Source of the DNA: Palsa-504 sp963839095
GTDB lineage: Bacteria > Actinomycetota > Actinomycetes > Streptosporangiales > Streptosporangiaceae
Direction of reading: 5' to 3'
NCBI GenBank assembly: GCA_963839095.1
Contig: CAWIUF010000029.1
Coordinates: 1-64,000, forward strand
Length of the DNA stretch: 64,000 bases
The notes under the pieces were generated by a model. It made no database searches. It worked only from the letters and a program-made list of their open reading frames with translations, and was not told the origin of the DNA. Position numbers and translations under genes: made by a program. Positions 8,791 through 17,368 of this stretch are shown here, in pieces. Numbering within the stretch: position 1 is the first letter of the stretch; every line of letters begins with the position of its first letter.

Positions 8791-11092
8791 CTAGCCGGGG
8801 CCGCGGTCCGGGTCCAGCCAGGTGGCGAGCCGGACGCGGGAGGAGATGCCCAGCTTGGCGAAGATGTGGCCGAGATGCGCGTCGACCGTGCGCTTGGCGA
8901 TGGCGAGCTGCCGCGCGATGTCCCGGTTGGACATCCCCTCGGCGACCAGCACCGCGATCTCCCGTTCCCGTTCGGTCAGCGGGCCGGGCAGGTCCGGCGC
9001 GGCCGGCAGCTCGTCGTCGTCCGCGGCGGCGAGCCCGACGATGCGGTCGAGCGGCTGGGCCGCCCCGCCGCGGAAGAGCGCGGCGTAGCGCCCTTCTCCC
9101 AGCGCGTCCTGGGCGGCCTTGACCGCCTGCTGGTGCAGCTCTTCCATGATGGCGGTGCCGCCGAGGCGCGTGCCGGCCATGTCCCACAGGACGTCCGCCG
9201 CGCCGAACAGCCACGCCGTGCGCTCCGCGCGCTGCTGCCGGACGGCCAGCATGCCGAGGGCTTCCAGGCAGTAGGCGGTGCCGACGGTGTCACCCAGCTC
9301 GTGCTTCATGGCCAGGGCGCTGCGGGCGGCGGCCGCGCTCGCCTCGTCCTGGCCCTGGAAGAACAGCGCCATGGCCTTGATAACCAGCAGGTAGCCGCGC
9401 GCCCAGCGCTCCTGGCTGGCGCCCAGGCGGCCCAGACCCTGATCGCACCGCTCGATGGCGAGGTCGAACTCGCCGCTCAGCAGGTGCAGGTAGCCCAGGT
9501 GGATGTCCAGCGACACCAGGCCGGCGAAGTGGCCGAGCGCGTCCAGCCGCTCGGCGGCCACGGCCCCGGCCGCCGCCGCCTCGGCATGGCGCCCGGAGAA
9601 GGTAAGCGCCAGGCACAGATAGGCGTGGCCGAGGGCGCAGGCCCGGGTCTCGCCGTGCTCCTGCGCCAGCGGCGACGCTCAGCTCCAGGTCCGCGACCGC
9701 CGGGGCGAGGTCGCCCTGCAAGGTGGCGAGCACCCCGCGGGTGAGCAGCAGCCAGGCCCGTTCGGCGGACGGGTCTGCGAACCGCGCTAGGAGCTTGGTC
9801 AGCCAGTAGCTGCCTTCGCGCAGCAGGCCGGAGATCTCCCAGTAGGCGCGCAGGTCGGCGGCCAGGCGGGCCGCTTCCCGTTCCCGGCCCGGCAGGCTGA
9901 GGGCGTAGCCGAGGGCCGCCCGCAGGTCGGGGTGCTCGCGTCGCAGCCGCCGGTAGCGCGGGAGCTGGTCGTCGTCCTTGGCGTGGGCGCCGAAGTCGCC
10001 GGCCAGGGCGCGGAAGTAGCCGATGTGCCGGTCCTGGGCGACCTCGGCCTCCGCGCCGTCCAGCCGGCCGACCCCGAACTCGCGGATCGTATCGAGCAGC
10101 CAGTAGCGCGTACCCTCCTCTTCCGAGCGCAGCACCACCGACTTGTCCACCAGGCCGATCAGGGTGGGCAGGACGTCCTCGGCGGCCAGCGGCCCGCCGG
10201 CGCAGACCGCCTCGGCGGCCGGGATGTCGAACGACCCGGCGAACACCGACAGCCGTGCCCACAGCCGCTGCTCCGCGGGCGAGCAGAGGTCGTAACTCCA
10301 CCGGGTGGTGGCGTGCAGCGTCTGCTGGTGCGGCGGCACCGCCCGGCGGTCACCGGTGAGCGGGCCGAGGCGGCGTTCCAGGCGGCGGCTCAGCTGGCTG
10401 AGCGTGAGCGTGCGCAGCTGCACGGCAGCGAGCTCGATGGCCAGCGGGATCCCGTCCAGGCGCCGGCACAGCCGGATGACGTCGTCCCGGTTGCCGGCGG
10501 TGACGGCGAAGCCAGGCGAGGCCGCCGTGGCCCGCTGGGCGAACAGCTCCACCGCGTCCCCGCGCCCGCTCCCGCCGGCCTCCGGTCCGGGGACGGGCAG
10601 CGGCGGCACCGGGTAGCAGTGCTCACCCAGCACGTTCATCGGCTGCCGGCTGGTGGCCAGCACGGTCACCCGGGCCGCGTAGCGCAGCAGCAGGCCGACG
10701 AGGTCGGCGCAGGCGCTGATCAGGTGCTCACAGGAATCGAGGATGAGCAGGAGCTGACGACCCTGCAGGTAGTCCACGATCGCATCCGCCTGGCCCCGGG
10801 CATCTTGCTCCGGCAGCCCGAGGCAGCTCGCGACGGTGTGCGGCAGCAGGCCGGGATCGTGCAGGCCGCCCAGCTCGGCCAGGAACGCGCCATCGGCGAA
10901 CCGGCCGCGGGCACGGGCGGCGGCCCGCAGCGCGAGCCGCGTCTTGCCGACACCGCCGGGGCCGGTCACGGTCACCAGCCGGGCCGTGACCAGCAGCCCG
11001 TCCAGCACGGCCAGCTCCCGCCGGCGGCCGACGAACCCGGTGACCTCACCGGGCAGCTCACCGGGAACCGGCCGGATCAAGCCACCTGTCAT
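8791..11092 (-). CDS. Large ATP-binding regulator with LuxR-type HTH (frame break)
   Basis: This regulator of about 766 residues starts at the ATG at 11092. It has an NB-ARC/AAA ATPase: Walker A GPGGVGKT at about 42-49, Walker B LLLILDSCEHL and a sensor region ATSRQPMNVLGE. A winged-helix region and tetratricopeptide-like helices follow. The C-terminus is a LuxR/NarL DNA-binding domain (LTEREREIAVLVAEGMSNRDIA ... TVDAHLGHIFAKLGISSR). The frame breaks near 9676 within the TPR region; both sides read as one protein (LALAQEHGETRACALGHAY at the junction). It ends 7 nt after the permease stop, convergently. Such proteins integrate ATP and an unknown signal; the target is not visible. Confidence 0.82.
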
Positions 11093-11568
11093 GCTGCCCT
11101 CACCCGGACGTACCGAACGGCCACGGTATCACGGGCTCAGAAAGGGCGGACTTAATCCTTTCAGCCGACCAGCCCGTGATCGCGTTACGCCCGAACACTT
11201 CCCGGAAACCTGGCAGATTAATACTCATTGCCACTGGGCAGATACAACGAGTTGTTCCCGCGCGTAGTCTGACTAGACGGAGGCGGCCTTGCTGGGTCGG
11301 AGACCTGGATCGTCTTGGCAGCGGGGGCGATCAGCGCCGCCCTGGCCGGCGCCGGCGCGGGTCGCGATCACGCCCCGCCGCAGCCGGCACCAGGCTCGCG
11401 ACTAACGGTCGTCCGGCCTCATCGGGCGGCGATACCGTCCCGGCCGCCGCGGTTTACCCCGTTTCCCGCGGGCTGCTATCAGCGTTGCCGGCTGGCCGTT
11501 CCGGGGAGTGTTACTGGCGGGGGGCGTGAGGTCCCGGTCCGCGGTGGCGGGCGGCCCGGGGAATAGCG

Positions 11569-11642
11569 CGGTGGATCCGCACTACCCGGAGGAAATGAAG
11601 CCCCCTGGGGGTCAGGATCCACCGGGTAGTGCGGATCCACCG
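11569..11642. repeat. 20-bp perfect inverted repeat with 34-nt loop
   Basis: The arms 11,569-11,588 and 11,623-11,642 are exact reverse complements (CGGTGGATCCGCACTACCCG and its complement). A G-T pair and a C-G pair extend the stem outward. The loop holds an inner CCCCC-T-GGGGG dyad and a third copy of GGATCCAC. No transposase or target duplication is visible. A structured RNA, a small non-autonomous element, or a binding site are all possible. Confidence 0.7.
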
Positions 11643-12079
11643 TGTTAACCGGGACACCTGCCGACTGGCGGTGCCGCTTTTATCCACGGGCATGGGCCGG
11701 GTGAGCTGGCTGACGGCTGGCATCAGGCAGGGCGCCCGCCGCCGCGACCGATGCGGCGCGGGTATCGACAGGAGTCCCTGGGCCGCTCCTAGCGGAGGAC
11801 ATGTCGTGGCCAGCGCCGGGGGGATCCGGCTGGCCACGATCCGCGGGCTCGAGCAGCGCGGCCATCCCGAATGCCGTCCGAAACCGGGCACAATCCGGCT
11901 TCGCGGATCTCAGGTAGTTGACTCGGGATTACCGGGGACCATTGATCATTGCCGGACCGTCGGATACCCGACGCCCGTATTGACGAAACCCGGGAATTCG
12001 ATACCGGCGAAGTAATACGGGATTGCCGGGCGACCTCGCCATCATAGTGAGCACTTATTTCCTGATGACCGGATTTGAG

Positions 12080-12100
12080 GCCCCGCTAGCGGGCATTTTT
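12080..12100 (+). terminator. Rho-independent-like terminator with no annotated upstream gene
   Basis: The palindrome CCCGCTAGCGGG is closed by G-C on either side and is followed immediately by CATTTTT. This is a classical intrinsic terminator shape on the plus strand and rare in such GC-rich DNA. No plus-strand coding gene ends nearby, so the transcript it would end is unknown. Confidence 0.45.
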
Positions 12101-12513
12101 GCAGCTCGGACCATTTACCGCGAGGCCGTCCCGGACAAAACGTGCATACGGAATGAACCACAACGTGCCACCTGACCTGGGATTCTGCGTAAATGAGAGG
12201 CGGGCGATAAATTGGAATCCGCGCTTCTTTGTCGTTAAAGAAGAACGGCGAGCTACCTATACGCGACCGGAACACGATCGGGGCGACGGGCGAATCCCGG
12301 CCCGGGAGGCCGCCATTACCCGACCCGGGACGGCGGCCGAGCCGGTGAAATCCGCGCCACCGGGGTGACAAATTCTGGAGCCGGATTCTGGGAGATGCCG
12401 GCCAGGCAGGCATTTCCGCGCGCGAGCCCGCGCCGGACGCGAGGCCGCACCGCCGGGGCCGGCGCGGGCCGCCCCGGCCCGGTACTCACACTGAGAGATC
12501 AGTCAGACGCTCT

Positions 12514-12545
12514 TTGTCATGACCCCAGAATGGGGGTCATGACAA
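12514..12545. repeat. 13-bp inverted repeat, hairpin
   Basis: TTGTCATGACCCC (12,514-12,526) and its exact complement (12,533-12,545) are separated by 6 nt. It lies about 120 nt downstream of the minus-strand response regulator stop. It could therefore terminate that operon, although no T-run follows on the minus strand. Confidence 0.5.
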
Positions 12546-12665
12546 GACCGGTACTGGAAGGTAAATTATCCAGGTAGTGAAAAGCCGAGGACGGGCACAT
12601 CGGGGCTTCCCGGGCCGCATAGGGGGGGAATAGCGACCTAGGAAGACGTCGGGATGCGCCCGTCC

Positions 12666-13325
12666 TCAACGGCTCGATGATAACAGCCTCCGCGGGATGT
12701 GGCCGTCCTCAATCGCTCGATGATATAGCTCGAGTTTGGTGGGCGCGGCCCGGCCTGCGCTGGCATATTTGAGCCGGACACGCCGCAGGTACTGTTTCAC
12801 TGTCTCGTCACTGATCGCCATCTTCCTGGCCACGGATTTCAGCGGCATTCCGGTGGCGTACAGCTGCAGGGCGCGTCGTTCCTGCTCGCTGAGGGCGGGC
12901 CGGTCCGGTGCGTCGTCGGTGGCGAAGATGTAGGCCAGACTCGGCGATACCCAGTCCCGGCCCGCGGCAACCTCCGTGATCGCGGCCCGGATCGCGCTGG
13001 TCGGCTCGTTCTTCAGGACGTAGCCGAGCGCCCCGGCCCGTATCGCGTCGCGGACGGCGAGTGGCCGGCTGGAGGCCGACAGGACCAGGACCGCCGGGCC
13101 CGCCGTGCGGATGGCGGCCACGTTCCGCTCGACGGTGGTCCCGTCGCCGAGGTCGAGATCGAGCAGGACGACGTGGGCGCGGCGTCCGGGCCCGGCCAGC
13201 AGCCCGTCCACGGTAGCGGCGGTGCCGACCACCCGGATGTCGCCGCCGCCCGCGCTGACCCAGCTGGCCACGCTGTCCACGATGATGGGGTGGTCATCCA
13301 CGGCCGCGATGTCGATGACGGTCAA
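12666..13325 (-). CDS. NarL/LuxR-family response regulator
   Basis: This is a 219-residue two-component regulator. The receiver domain has the acidic pocket in VDDHP, the phospho-acceptor Asp in VVLLDLDLGDG, the conserved Ser/Thr at VLVLSASSR, and the switch Lys in YVLKNEPTS. The C-terminal HTH (LSEQERRALQLYATGMPLKS, then ISDETVKQYLRRVRLKY) resembles NarL-type domains. The start is a TTG at 13,325 that overlaps the TGA of the upstream kinase-like gene, implying translational coupling. The divergent recognition segment (KMAISDETVKQYLRR) suggests a subfamily paired with the two kinase-like genes behind it. Confidence 0.85.
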   Translation of the reverse strand: MTVIDIAAVDDHPIIVDSVASWVSAGGGDIRVVGTAATVDGLLAGPGRRAHVVLLDLDLGDGTTVERNVAAIRTAGPAVLVLSASSRPLAVRDAIRAGALGYVLKNEPTSAIRAAITEVAAGRDWVSPSLAYIFATDDAPDRPALSEQERRALQLYATGMPLKSVARKMAISDETVKQYLRRVRLKYASAGRAAPTKLELYHRAIEDGHIPRRLLSSSR

Positions 13326-14390
13326 CTGGCACCGCCGGCCACCATGACAGCGCCTCGCGGGCTGATCTCGACGCAGCCCGGGGCGGGCTCGCTGAAGGTC
13401 AGGTACAGCTCGGCCTCCGTCGCCGGCGGCGATGACCGTGAGCATGACCTGATGCGGCGGCAGCGCCCCGAGCGCCGTGTCCACCGAGGTCAGGAGGGCG
13501 CGGGCGGCGTCCGGCGGCGGGACGCCGGGATCGCCGATCACCTGGACGTTGACCAGCAGACCGCGCGCGGCCGCGGCCCGCAGCGCGGGCTCGAGCGCGG
13601 CCACGAGGCCGCCGTCCTCGGGTGCCCGGCCGGTCAGGGAATGCCGCAGGGCGGCCGCGTGCCGGGCGCACCGCTCGCGCACGCCGGCGTCCGCGGGGTC
13701 GAGCCGGCCCTCGGCGATGCCGCGCAGCAGCGGGAGCGCCTCGAGCTCGAGCCGGGCGAGCCTGCTTTGCCGGTCCGCCAGGACGGCGGCGGCCGCGGCG
13801 CGTTCGGCGTCCGACCGGCTCGCCAGCGCGGCCCGGCGCGCGCTCATCCGGGTGTGCAGGGCCACGGCGGGCCGCAGGGCGGCGAACGCGGCCAGGATGG
13901 CCACCAGGATGTAGCCGCCCGCCTCGAGCTGCACCAGGCTCGGCGAGCCCGCGCCGACGGCCTCGATGACCAGGACGGCGTGCAGGGTGAAGACGGCCAG
14001 CGCGGCGGGGATCCAGGCCCGGGCCGGCTGGCTCAGCGCGACCAGGGCGAGCAGCCAGGCCGTGCCCAGGATGGCCAGGTCGACGCGGCCCGAGCCGCGA
14101 TCCGGACGGTGCTCCCAGCCGATCGCGGTGACCGCGGCCGCCGCGATCAGGACCGCCAGCGCCGCGGCCGGTGCGGTCAGGCCGTCCGGCCGGGCCCGCG
14201 GCAGCAGAGCGGCCGCGGCCGGGAACAGCGCGGCCCAGACCGCGACCGCCACCGCGGGCTGGCGGTAGTCGGCCAGGTTGGCCAGCGTCTGCATCAGCCC
14301 GGCGGCCGGCATGAGCAGCGCCATCGCGGTGATCATGCGCGCGACCCCGGATTCGGCGGTATCCCGCACCACCTCCTGATGGCTCAGCAC
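13322..14390 (-). CDS. Membrane kinase-like protein, probably without catalytic activity (frame break)
   Basis: A GTG at 14,390, behind GGAG and overlapping the upstream kinase stop, opens a protein of about 355 residues. Six or so hydrophobic segments occupy roughly residues 20-165, followed by an Ala/Arg-rich coiled coil. A C-terminal region resembles a histidine-kinase output domain, but I see no phospho-acceptor H-box and no N or G boxes for ATP. One base too few or many near 13,400 breaks the frame; the other frame supplies ELYLTFSEPAPG and ends at a TGA overlapping the regulator start. It may be a sensor subunit or pseudokinase for the adjacent two-component pair. Confidence 0.65.
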
Positions 14391-15634
14391 GGCGACTCCG
14401 GAGGCAGGCGTCTCCCGGCCAGGACAGGCGGACCACGGTGCCCTGTCCCGGAGCCGACCACACGCGGGCGCGGCCACCGCAGTCGGCCACCCGTTCGGTA
14501 ATGGACCGTCGCAGGCCGAGCCGGGCCCGGTCGACGCGGGTGAGGTCGAAGCCGGCCCCCGGCGTCCCGGACGGTCACCTGCGCTCCGTCCGGCCCGGTG
14601 CGGCTGACCTCGACCCAGGCGTCGGCGGTCCCGGCGTGAGCGGCCACGTTCGACAGGGCCTCGCGGGTGGCGTTCGCGAGCGCCGTGGCGACCGGCGCCG
14701 GGATGGCGGGCACGCCGCCGGTGACCGTGACGTGGACGTCGAGGCCGCGGGCGCGCATCTCGGCGGCGACCCCGCGCACGCCGTGGACCAGGTCGCCGGG
14801 CCCGGCCGGGCTCCCGTCCGGATCCGGGTCGCGGAGCGCCGCCTCGATCAGGTGCACGTCCTGCCGGCACCGGTTCACCGCCCCGGCCACGTCGTCACCG
14901 TCGCCCGGCGCGTCCCGGGCCAGTGCGGTAAGGGTGTTGAGCACGGTGTCGTGCAGCAGCCGCTCGTGCTCGCGGCGTTCGATGTTCCTGGACAAGATGA
15001 CGTACTGCTCGCGGGCGGCCCGGTCCGCCTCGTCGAGGGCGGCGTCGGCCGCGGCCGCGCGGCGGTAGAGCGTGCGGCGGCCGTAGCTGTGGACGCCCGC
15101 CACCATGACCAGCAAGACCGCGGCCGCGGCCATCATCCGGCTGCCCGGGCCGGGCATCCGGGCCAGGCCGGCCAGGTAGGCGGCGGGCGAGGCGAGCGCC
15201 AGCGGCACCGCCAGGACGGCCGGGGCGTACCAGGCCGGCACGATGAGCTGGCTGGACATGACGATGACCAGCCAGCTGTAGGCGTGGTCACGGACGGCAG
15301 GCGGCACGCTCCCCTCGCCGGCCAGCGCGAGCGCCAGGTAGACGGCTGAGTCCAGGCAGGCGAAGAACGGGGCGGGCCAGTTCCGCCGCAGGTAGACCGT
15401 CACCACCGCCGCCCAGGCGCTGACCGCGACGGGCCCGGTCAGGCGCCACGGGTCAGCGGCGTAGAACGAGGGCCACAAGGTCACCTGGACCGCGATGTAC
15501 GCGATCCCCGCGCAGCGCACCACCGACGCGAGACGGGCGATGACCGATCTCAGGGTCGTCATCGCGGGGCCAATCGGTACGGTGCCGGAATCGCGGGTAC
15601 GCCACCACCGCGGCGGGTATTCCGTCAGCCGCAT
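14384..15634 (-). CDS. Sensor histidine kinase, HisKA_3/NarX-like (frame break)
   Basis: About five membrane segments occupy the N-terminal half (to about residue 180). A coiled coil and a dimerisation region follow, with IERREHERLLHDTVLNTL in which the second His is the likely phospho-acceptor. The HATPase region has ATREALSNVAAHAG (N box) and VTVRDAGAGFD (G1) once an extra G near 14,558 is discounted. The other frame then supplies GLRRSITERVADCGG and GQGTVVRLSWP. A second frame change is needed near 14,410 to reach the TGA at 14,384. The start is uncertain: ATG at 15,634 or 15,562. It is the only clear kinase of the three-gene operon with the following two genes. Confidence 0.75.
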   Translation of the reverse strand: MRLTEYPPRWWRTRDSGTVPIGPAMTTLRSVIARLASVVRCAGIAYIAVQVTLWPSFYAADPWRLTGPVAVSAWAAVVTVYLRRNWPAPFFACLDSAVYLALALAGEGSVPPAVRDHAYSWLVIVMSSQLIVPAWYAPAVLAVPLALASPAAYLAGLARMPGPGSRMMAAAAVLLVMVAGVHSYGRRTLYRRAAAADAALDEADRAAREQYVILSRNIERREHERLLHDTVLNTLTALARDAPGDGDDVAGAVNRCRQDVHLIEAALRDPDPDGSPAGPGDLVHGVRGVAAEMRARGLDVHVTVTGGVPAIPAPVATALANATREALSNVAAHAGTADAWVEVSRTGPDGAQVTVRDAGGRLRPHPRRPGPARPATVHYRTGGRLRWPRPRVVGSGTGHRGPPVLAGRRLPPESPC

Positions 15635-16028
15635 GCACCAGATGATAGGCCCGGGTACCGCGGGCTTATGTTCATCATTGGCAGGTTCGGCCGCCGGCCG
15701 GCCAGAAGCACGCTGATTCCGCGCGTGATCCACCCGGTAATTTCCGCAGGTTTTCGAAACAATATTTACCTAACGAGCTGGCCGCCCGCCTCATGCCCCT
15801 GTTTTCGAATACCGGCCCCGAAGCTGCCGGGGCCGCCGAGCGGACGCTGACGCCGCCCCGCCTGGGCCGGCCGTCGGCGCCGACCGGTGCCGCGAGACGC
15901 ATCGGCCTGAATCACAGCGGGCGCAGACGAACTCGCGTAGGGTACTCGTATTATGACTTTAGGTTACGGCATCGTGTTCCGCTGCCGTTTGACCAATTCA
16001 GTTAACGGAGCAAGATAGGGGCACGCTC
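15635..16028. other. Divergent intergenic region upstream of kinase and MEDS-STAS operons
   Basis: No gene is recognised in these 394 bases. A and T are locally enriched near 15,740-15,780 and 15,940-16,000. The best sigma-70-like promoter for the plus-strand operon is TTGACC at 15,989-15,994 with AAGATA at 16,012-16,017, spacing 17. This is a weak match and would start transcription very near the GTG. Confidence 0.4.
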
Positions 16029-16901
16029 GTGCAGGCCGACGCGCACACATTCGCGGTCGAGCAAATGCGGCTAGGCGATCACGCTTTTGCGCATTACGGG
16101 GACGATAACGCCCGCTGGCAGGTCCCGGCCGTGTTCACCCAGCGGGGGCTGGGCCGGGGCGAGAAGGTCATCATCCTGGGCGACCCGGCCGTCCCGCACG
16201 AGGAGGCCTACCAGCGGATGGCTGCCTTCGGCGGCCAGGCGGAACGGGCGCGGGACCGCGGGCAGCTGGTATTCAGCAGCATGCGGGCGCTGATCCACCC
16301 GGACCGCGCGTTCACCGCGCGGCGGCAGCTGAGCAGGCTGCGCGAGGAGACGGCGCGGGCCCGCTGGGAGGGGTACGCGGGACTGCGGGCCTTCATCGAC
16401 ATGGCCTGGGTCCGGGACCTGGGCATGGATGTCGAGGGCGTGATGCGGCGCGAGAAGTCCGCGGGCGGCCTGTTCGCCAGCCGGCGGTACGCCGAGATCT
16501 GCAGCTACGACCGCCGCCGGTTCCCGCCCGCCGTGGTGGAGGAGATGCGGGTCAGCCACCCGGTGGCGCTGCTCGAGCGGCCCGGTGAGCTCCAGGCCTG
16601 GCACTCGCACGGCGAGGTGCACCTGGTCGGCGACGCGGATGTTTTAACGCGGGAGCGGTTCCGCGACGCGATCGAGGCCTTGCTCCGGCCCGCGGCGGGC
16701 GGCGGGGTGCTGGTGGACCTGTCCCGGCTGTGCTTCCTGTCCGCGGGATGCGCCGGCGACCTGATGCGCCTGGCCGCCCAGGCCGACGGGTACGAGCACG
16801 TGGTGGTCCGCTGCTCGGGCCTGCACGCCAGGACGCTGCGTCACCTGGGAGCGGCCCGGGTCGGGCGGCTGGTGCTCGACGAACTCGCGGAGGACCGGTG
16901 A
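16029..16901 (+). CDS. MEDS-STAS domain sensory protein
   Basis: This 290-residue protein starts at a GTG behind AGGGG. Residues about 15-175 form a MEDS (MEthanogen/methylotroph, DcmR Sensory) domain, with the DHAFAHYGDDN start and GEKVIILGDP strand. Residues about 195-285 are a STAS anti-anti-sigma-like domain, with VLVDLSRLCFLSAGCAGDL around the position where SpoIIAA proteins carry their phosphorylatable Ser. Here it reads L-S-A-G-C. The GTGA overlap with the following ATPase gene suggests the STAS domain sequesters, or is phosphorylated by, that partner. Together they look like a partner-switching module responding to a hydrocarbon-like or redox ligand. Confidence 0.85.
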   Translation: MQADAHTFAVEQMRLGDHAFAHYGDDNARWQVPAVFTQRGLGRGEKVIILGDPAVPHEEAYQRMAAFGGQAERARDRGQLVFSSMRALIHPDRAFTARRQLSRLREETARARWEGYAGLRAFIDMAWVRDLGMDVEGVMRREKSAGGLFASRRYAEICSYDRRRFPPAVVEEMRVSHPVALLERPGELQAWHSHGEVHLVGDADVLTRERFRDAIEALLRPAAGGGVLVDLSRLCFLSAGCAGDLMRLAAQADGYEHVVVRCSGLHARTLRHLGAARVGRLVLDELAEDR

Positions 16902-17368
16902 CCTGCGCACTGCTGCTCGACATGTACTTCACCGCCGAGGACCTAGCCCGGCTGCGGCGGTGCCTGGCCGACGTGGTCCGGATGGCCGGCCTGGCCGAGC
17001 CGCGCCGCAGCGATTTCGTCTTAGCGGTACACGAGGTGACCGGTAACGCGGTCCAGCACGGCGGCGGCCGCGGGCGGGCCCGGCTGTGGTACGCGGACGG
17101 GGCCCTGCGCTGCCGGGTGACCGACGACGGGCCGGGGCTCACCGACCAGGCGATCCCGGCCACGCTGCCCGATCCCTGCTCCGACTCCGCCTTCGACGAG
17201 GACGGCCGGGGGCTGTGGCTGGCCCGGGAGCTCAGCGACCGGCTGCACATCACCGGCGGCGCGGGCGGCGCGATCGTCACCCTGGAGTTCGAGCTGGTGG
17301 TCACGACGCGTCGAGATACGCCCGGATTGGCGTCCGCCGCAATGCCTGGCGAGCCGGCCAGGCGCTAG
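16898..17368 (+). CDS. RsbW-like serine kinase/anti-sigma factor
   Basis: This 156-residue protein starts at a GTG overlapping the previous stop by 4 nt. The GHKL ATPase fold is visible: N box EVTGNAVQHGGG, G1 DDGPG, and G2 DEDGRGLWLARELSD. No membrane segment or DHp domain is present, which is typical of anti-sigma kinases that bind a sigma factor or phosphorylate a STAS partner. The STAS partner is directly upstream, but no sigma factor gene lies nearby. The last 68 nt overlap the end of the convergent FtsX-type gene on the other strand. Confidence 0.85.
   Translation: MTCALLLDMYFTAEDLARLRRCLADVVRMAGLAEPRRSDFVLAVHEVTGNAVQHGGGRGRARLWYADGALRCRVTDDGPGLTDQAIPATLPDPCSDSAFDEDGRGLWLARELSDRLHITGGAGGAIVTLEFELVVTTRRDTPGLASAAMPGEPARR

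Larger units (their letters stand above)
11093..12665. other. Gene-poor 1.57-kb intergenic region
   Basis: No open frame here has actinobacterial codon bias or a recognisable domain. The stretch is visibly richer in A+T than its flanks between about 11,900 and 12,250. It contains a 20-bp inverted repeat at 11,569-11,642, an 8-bp dyad (CCCGTATT/AATACGGG, 11,974-12,021), a terminator-like hairpin at 12,080-12,100, a 7-bp hairpin (CTTCTTT/AAAGAAG, 12,224-12,243) and a 13-bp hairpin at 12,514-12,545. It may hold promoters of the LuxR gene, a non-coding RNA, or the eroded remains of a lost gene. Confidence 0.6.

Noticed and set aside
12042..12413. 124-codon minus-strand open frame in the gene-poor region
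   Set aside because: Codon use is unlike neighbours, no ribosome site, and no domain.
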